A stretch of 10,136 bases of DNA from Candidatus Cloacimonadota bacterium (lineage in GTDB: Bacteria; Cloacimonadota; Cloacimonadia; Cloacimonadales; Cloacimonadaceae), in assembly GCA_017996595.1 (NCBI GenBank), contig JAGOGT010000019.1, positions 1-10,136 of the forward strand, given 5' to 3'. Position numbers and translations under genes: made by a program. Numbering within the stretch: position 1 is the stretch's first letter; each line of letters opens with the position of its first letter. The notes beneath the pieces were generated by a model, which saw only the letters and a list, made by a program, of their open reading frames with translations, did no database searches and was not told the origin of the DNA. This document shows, piece after piece, positions 6,602 to 10,136 of this stretch.

Positions 6602-7663
6602 ATGAGCGATTATACGAAAGAGCTGAAACTCATTCGCAGCCTGTTGGTCGTGCTGGTTATCCCTGTTGTAGTGATAATTTTGAAGACTCTCAAGGATATC
6701 TTTATTCCTCTGATTCTGGCAGCCTTCATTGCTTTCATTTTCGCCCCTTTAACCTCGTATCTGAAACGGAAAAATGTCCCCATGTGGCTGATCCTGACGA
6801 TTACTCTGGTGATCATCGCCATTACCTTCTGGTTGGTATCGATGATCCTTTATACCGCTACCAATAGTATTGTTACCGGCCTTCCCAAATATCAGCTCCG
6901 CTTCGAAAGTTTTTTGGAACAAGGTTCGGAGCAACTGGCCGCCTTTGGCAAACGCCTCGATATCGCCAGCCAGAATATTCCGCTGCTGGATCTTAAGCAT
7001 CTGTTTTCGGGAGGGTCTTTATCCCTTCCCAAGATCATTACTGGTACCATGACTGGCTTGATGGACAGCATGTGGAATATCTTTCTGATCCTGGTGTTCC
7101 TTATTTTTATCCTTTTGGAAGCGGATAAACTGGGGGTGCGGCTGAAAAAAGTGCTCAGTTCTAAAAGCAAAGCTCAAACCGCAGATACGATCAACCGCGT
7201 GGAAAAGCAAATACAGAATTACTTAACGGTAAAAACTATCATCAGCCTGGCTACAGCATTGGTGGGAATGGGTTTGATGTTGCTTTATGGAGTGGATTTC
7301 GTATTGGTGTGCGGTATCTTGCTTTTTGTGCTTAATTTCATCCCCAATATCGGTTCCATCATTGCCTCCGCGATTCCCATCATCATTTGCTTTTTGCAAG
7401 GGGGATTTGACGCAAGGCTGCTATTCTTCAGCATATTCATCATCGCCACGCAGATGGTTTTCGGGAATATCCTGGAGCCGCGCTTGCAGGGTAACCGGCT
7501 GAACCTCACCCCCATCATGGTATTGATATCCCTGATCTTCTGGGGTTGGCTGTGGGGAATTGTAGGCATGCTGATCTGCGTACCGCTAACCTCGGCTATC
7601 AATATCTTCCTTAAACAGGTTGATCCGGATAATGTGATTTCTGCGATTATCAGCAGTGAATGA
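6602..7663 (+). CDS. AI-2E family transporter (PF01594, YdiK/PerM-like)
   Basis: This 353-residue inner-membrane protein is of typical family length. Hydrophobic segments are visible at about 12-30, 33-50, 61-84, 157-173, 211-229, 231-248, 250-266, 272-288 and 304-337, consistent with roughly eight membrane spans. A soluble segment between about 90 and 155 follows the first three spans. The family hallmark is clear: FVLNFIPNIGSIIASAIP at 242-259 and GNILEPRLQGNRLNLTP around 288-304, followed by the SLIFWGWLWGIVGMLICVPL stretch. Despite the family name, few members are shown to export autoinducer-2; others act as Na+/H+ antiporters or have unknown substrates, so no substrate is claimed. The ATG at 6602 has only a weak GAGG 4 nt upstream. 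The gene stands alone on the plus strand between two leftward units, so it is probably monocistronic. Confidence 0.93.
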   Translation: MSDYTKELKLIRSLLVVLVIPVVVIILKTLKDIFIPLILAAFIAFIFAPLTSYLKRKNVPMWLILTITLVIIAITFWLVSMILYTATNSIVTGLPKYQLRFESFLEQGSEQLAAFGKRLDIASQNIPLLDLKHLFSGGSLSLPKIITGTMTGLMDSMWNIFLILVFLIFILLEADKLGVRLKKVLSSKSKAQTADTINRVEKQIQNYLTVKTIISLATALVGMGLMLLYGVDFVLVCGILLFVLNFIPNIGSIIASAIPIIICFLQGGFDARLLFFSIFIIATQMVFGNILEPRLQGNRLNLTPIMVLISLIFWGWLWGIVGMLICVPLTSAINIFLKQVDPDNVISAIISSE

Positions 7664-7736
7664 GTTTAGGGGGTATTGGCGGTTGCCAAACCGCCATTGT
7701 TCTGGCGCAATGGAATGAGCCAATACGTAGTGGGGG
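7664..7736. terminator. Palindromic spacer between convergent genes, possible bidirectional terminator
   Basis: The spacer holds an 8-bp perfect stem with 4-nt loop (TGGCGGTT 7677-7684, AACCGCCA 7689-7696), a 6-bp stem (CCATTG 7694-7699, CAATGG 7708-7713) and an outer 8-bp pair (GTATTGGC 7673-7680, GCCAATAC 7719-7726). The first stem overlaps an arm of each of the other two, so two alternative folds exist. Position between convergent stops suggests transcript ending in both directions. No proper U-tract follows the stems on either strand, so intrinsic termination would be weak; Rho-assisted ending or 3'-end protection is equally possible. Confidence 0.45.
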
Positions 7737-8696
7737 TTAACCCAGCATCTCATACACCACGCTGCTTAAGGATTCCGCGGTGATTTGCTTCATGCATGTA
7801 AAGTGACCCAAGGGACATTTATCTCCGCCATGCAGATGGCAGGGTTGGCAGGGTAAACCGGCACAAAGAATTTTGGCTTGGGGATTAATGGGTTTAAATC
7901 CCAAACGGGGGTGCGTGGCGCCAAAAATGGCAATTTGTGGCTTGGCCAGAGTTGCTGCCAAATGCATGGGACCGGTATCCCCACTGATGATCAGATCACA
8001 CTGAGCCATAGCCTGATAGAGCTCTATCAAATTCAGCTTACCCGAATAATCAGTGCAATTTGCCTGAGCTGCTCTGGCAATCCCGGCACATAGCTCATGA
8101 TCATCCTTGGAACCAAATAACAGAAATTCCCACTGGGGATTCATGTTGATAAACTCCAGGTACTGCGCAGCCGGATAGCGTTTGGTAGCATGCGTTGCCC
8201 CGGGGATGACGGCAATCTTCTTTACATCCCGCTGAGGAAGCAGCTTTTCAGGCAAATCAGGTAAACGCATTTGGGGTGCCTGCCAGCTAGTAGGAATGCC
8301 AAGTTTGCCAAGCGCACTTACGTAGAGATCTACGGTGCTGTTGATGGCCAAAGAATGATTTCCGGCTACAATGCGGCTGCGAATATGGCGCTGCTTATCA
8401 TAACGCACCCGCCGCTTTGCATTTAACAGGTAACTTACCAGCATGGAAGAGAACTTGGTATGCAGGTCGATCACCAGATCATAATGAAGATTTCGCAAGC
8501 CTATGTGAAAAGCCAGGCTCTTATGGTAAGGGATCACCTTTAGCGGGGGATCAAATAGCTGGGGAAGCATCGTATATTGTTCCTTGCACATGTAGCTCAG
8601 CTCCGCATCTGGGAAAGCCTTTTGCAGCAGGGTACAAACCGGCTGAGTGAGGATGATATCCCCCAGTGAACTCAGCCGGATGATGAGTATCTTCAT
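7737..8696 (-). CDS. Glycosyltransferase family 9 (LPS heptosyltransferase-like)
   Basis: This 319-residue GT-B enzyme of family GT9 matches the size of WaaC/WaaF-type ADP-heptose:LPS heptosyltransferases, which work at the cytoplasmic face of the inner membrane. The N-terminus MKILIIRLSSLGDIILTQPV carries the SLGD motif; D13 corresponds to the position reported as catalytic base in WaaC. VIDLHTKFSS (about 75-84) and VIPGATHATKRYP (163-175) are typical of the family, as is the nucleotide-sugar-binding signature SGDTGPMHLAATLAKPQIAIFG (238-259). The tail has a cysteine cluster at 278, 283, 286, 294 and 301, a pattern I recall in other GT9 members. Donor and acceptor sugars cannot be read from the sequence, so no waa symbol is given. 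The ATG follows the alaS stop directly (TAAATG), with a weak AGG 5 nt upstream inside alaS, so it is probably cotranscribed and coupled. Confidence 0.92.
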   Translation of the reverse strand: MKILIIRLSSLGDIILTQPVCTLLQKAFPDAELSYMCKEQYTMLPQLFDPPLKVIPYHKSLAFHIGLRNLHYDLVIDLHTKFSSMLVSYLLNAKRRVRYDKQRHIRSRIVAGNHSLAINSTVDLYVSALGKLGIPTSWQAPQMRLPDLPEKLLPQRDVKKIAVIPGATHATKRYPAAQYLEFINMNPQWEFLLFGSKDDHELCAGIARAAQANCTDYSGKLNLIELYQAMAQCDLIISGDTGPMHLAATLAKPQIAIFGATHPRLGFKPINPQAKILCAGLPCQPCHLHGGDKCPLGHFTCMKQITAESLSSVVYEMLG

Positions 8697-10136
8697 TTAT
8701 GCCTGGCTGATAAGCTCCGGCACTGTTTTGATCACTTCCGGAAGCTTCTCGATGGCCTTTCCACCCGCCATGGCAGCATCGGGACGGCCCCCGCCTTTAC
8801 CTTCCAGTTGCGCGGCGACTAGGGCAACAATCTTGCCGGCATGAAAGCGTTTCAGGAGGTCTGAACTAACTACGGTGATTATATTTAGCTTATCCTCATA
8901 GAGGTTAAATAGCACTATTATAGTATTATTTGCTTTATTTTTAAGGCTATCCATCAATTGTTTCAGATCATCCTGGTTCTTGATCCCGGTTTGTTTGATC
9001 ACCAGCTGATATTCATTCCAGGCTTGGGCAGTAGCCAATAGCTGGTCTGCCATGGCGGAATTCGCCTTATTATGGAGTTCGCTTAGTTCGCGCTCCAGAT
9101 GCGTGGTACTATCCAGCAAAGCTTCCAGCTTGGTTTCCACGGAAGTAACGGGGCTGTGCAAATGCCGGGCTACTCTTTCCAGGGTATCCTGCAGGCTGTT
9201 AACCCAATGGTAAGCTGCTCTGCCGGTGATTCCTTCGATTCTGCGAATGCCGGCTGCAGAAGAGCTTTCGGTAAGGATTTTAAATAAGCCCAGTTCGCCA
9301 GTGGAACTGGCATGAGTACCGCCGCAAAGTTCTTTGGAAAAGCCCTCGATGCTTACTACCCGCACCTTGGTGCCATACTTCTCACCAAAAAGAGCCATAG
9401 CTCCGTCCTTTTTGGCACTATCCAGATCCTGGATGGCCGTGCTAAGGGTGAGGTTACGAAGGATTACTTCATTCACCTTATTCTCGATTTGGCGTTTCTC
9501 ATCGGGTTTGATGGCTTGGTAGTGCGCAAAATCAAAGCGGAAATAATCGGGATGAACCAGAGAGCCTTTTTGCACTACATGGTCGCCCAGCACTTCTTTC
9601 AGACAGCGGTGTAAAATGTGAGTAGCAGTGTGATTGCGGGCAATATCCTTGCGCCGCTCGGAAGCCACTTCTGCCCACACCGGCCTGGAATTGATGCTGC
9701 CACGGGTAAGATTGGCATAGTGAATGATGTTCTCATCCTGCTTTTGCACGTCATAAACCTGCAATTCCAGTTCGTCATTCCAGATCACCCCGGTGTCAGC
9801 AACCTGACCTCCGGATTCGGCATAAAAGGGAGTTTGGGAAAGCTGTAGCAGTACCTTGCCTTCGTTATTGATGCTGTAACGGGTAATCGCACTTTCGGCT
9901 TTGTGCTTTGTGTAGCCAATAAATTCATTGTCCTTATCAGCCTGAAGCTCAATCCAGATACTATCGCTGAGTTCCACGCCAAACTTGCTGGCATTGCGGG
10001 CACGCTGCTTTTGAATTTCCATTTCGGCCATGAAGCCGGTGATATCGATCTGCAAGCCTTTCTCTTCGGCAAGAATTTGCGTGAGATCGAGCGGAAAACC
10101 ATAAGTATCATACAAAGTGAAGGCATCAAAACCGGA
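8697..10136 (-). CDS. alaS: Alanyl-tRNA synthetase (partial, N-terminus off window)
   Basis: The frame is open to the right edge and gives 479 residues, about the C-terminal half of an enzyme usually near 870-900 residues. AlaRS charges tRNA-Ala and hydrolyses mischarged Ser- and Gly-tRNA-Ala. At the truncated edge is the conserved F-T-L-YDTYGFPLD segment that closes the aminoacylation/tRNA-recognition region. Next comes the editing domain, with the first zinc-site motif HTATH encoded near 9632-9618 and the second, CGGTH, near 9326-9312, followed by SSAAGIRRIEGITG. A coiled-coil linker follows (about 9190-8950), then the C-Ala domain with GKGGGRPDAAMAGG just before the C-terminus. All visible editing residues are intact. 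The frame continues upstream through an in-frame TTG codon at 10115; that is internal, not the start. The stop TAA directly abuts the GT9 start. Confidence 0.97.
   Translation of the reverse strand, partial: SGFDAFTLYDTYGFPLDLTQILAEEKGLQIDITGFMAEMEIQKQRARNASKFGVELSDSIWIELQADKDNEFIGYTKHKAESAITRYSINNEGKVLLQLSQTPFYAESGGQVADTGVIWNDELELQVYDVQKQDENIIHYANLTRGSINSRPVWAEVASERRKDIARNHTATHILHRCLKEVLGDHVVQKGSLVHPDYFRFDFAHYQAIKPDEKRQIENKVNEVILRNLTLSTAIQDLDSAKKDGAMALFGEKYGTKVRVVSIEGFSKELCGGTHASSTGELGLFKILTESSSAAGIRRIEGITGRAAYHWVNSLQDTLERVARHLHSPVTSVETKLEALLDSTTHLERELSELHNKANSAMADQLLATAQAWNEYQLVIKQTGIKNQDDLKQLMDSLKNKANNTIIVLFNLYEDKLNIITVVSSDLLKRFHAGKIVALVAAQLEGKGGGRPDAAMAGGKAIEKLPEVIKTVPELISQA

Noticed and set aside
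6602..7663. Quorum-sensing (autoinducer-2 export) role for the AI-2E family protein
   Set aside because: The family name comes from one proposed function; members differ in substrate, and no luxS or other AI-2 gene is in the window.

Overview
The window reads as an ordinary housekeeping segment of a Gram-negative (diderm) bacterial chromosome. A heptosyltransferase-type GT9 enzyme, a secreted TPR/SPOR protein and a lipoprotein with a SurA-like N-terminus all imply an outer membrane and peptidoglycan. Base composition is close to balanced. The gene mix and protein character would fit an uncultured FCB-group or Cloacimonadota-like lineage. That placement is a guess from general impression, not something the sequence proves.

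Layout, left to right. Positions 1-6141 hold a minus-strand cluster, transcribed in the order: class I SAM methyltransferase, rho, TPR/SPOR protein, mutS, then the N-terminus of a SurA-like lipoprotein that runs off the left edge. The last four genes are packed tightly: rho and the SPOR gene share one base (TAATG), the SPOR gene and mutS are 14 bp apart, and mutS and the lipoprotein gene overlap by 4 bp (ATGA). This points to one transcript with translational coupling. Positions 6142-6601 are a 460-bp divergent intergenic region with no credible gene but with a strong hairpin and an inverted pair of TGCTTGACG boxes. Positions 6602-7663 carry a plus-strand AI-2E family (PF01594) membrane transporter. 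Positions 7664-7736 are a short convergent spacer full of overlapping palindromes. Positions 7737-10136 are a second minus-strand unit: the C-terminal half of alanyl-tRNA synthetase (alaS, entering from the right edge) followed without any gap by a GT9 glycosyltransferase.

Functionally the genes cover translation (alaS), transcription termination (rho), mismatch repair (mutS), and envelope biogenesis (GT9, SPOR protein, SurA-like lipoprotein). I found no CRISPR array, transposase, phage gene, tRNA or rRNA, and no convincing new multi-gene system. The parts most worth a second look are non-coding: the hairpin and inverted boxes between the methyltransferase and transporter genes, the mutually exclusive palindromes in the convergent spacer, and a possible 22-codon leader ORF ending 2 bp before rho.
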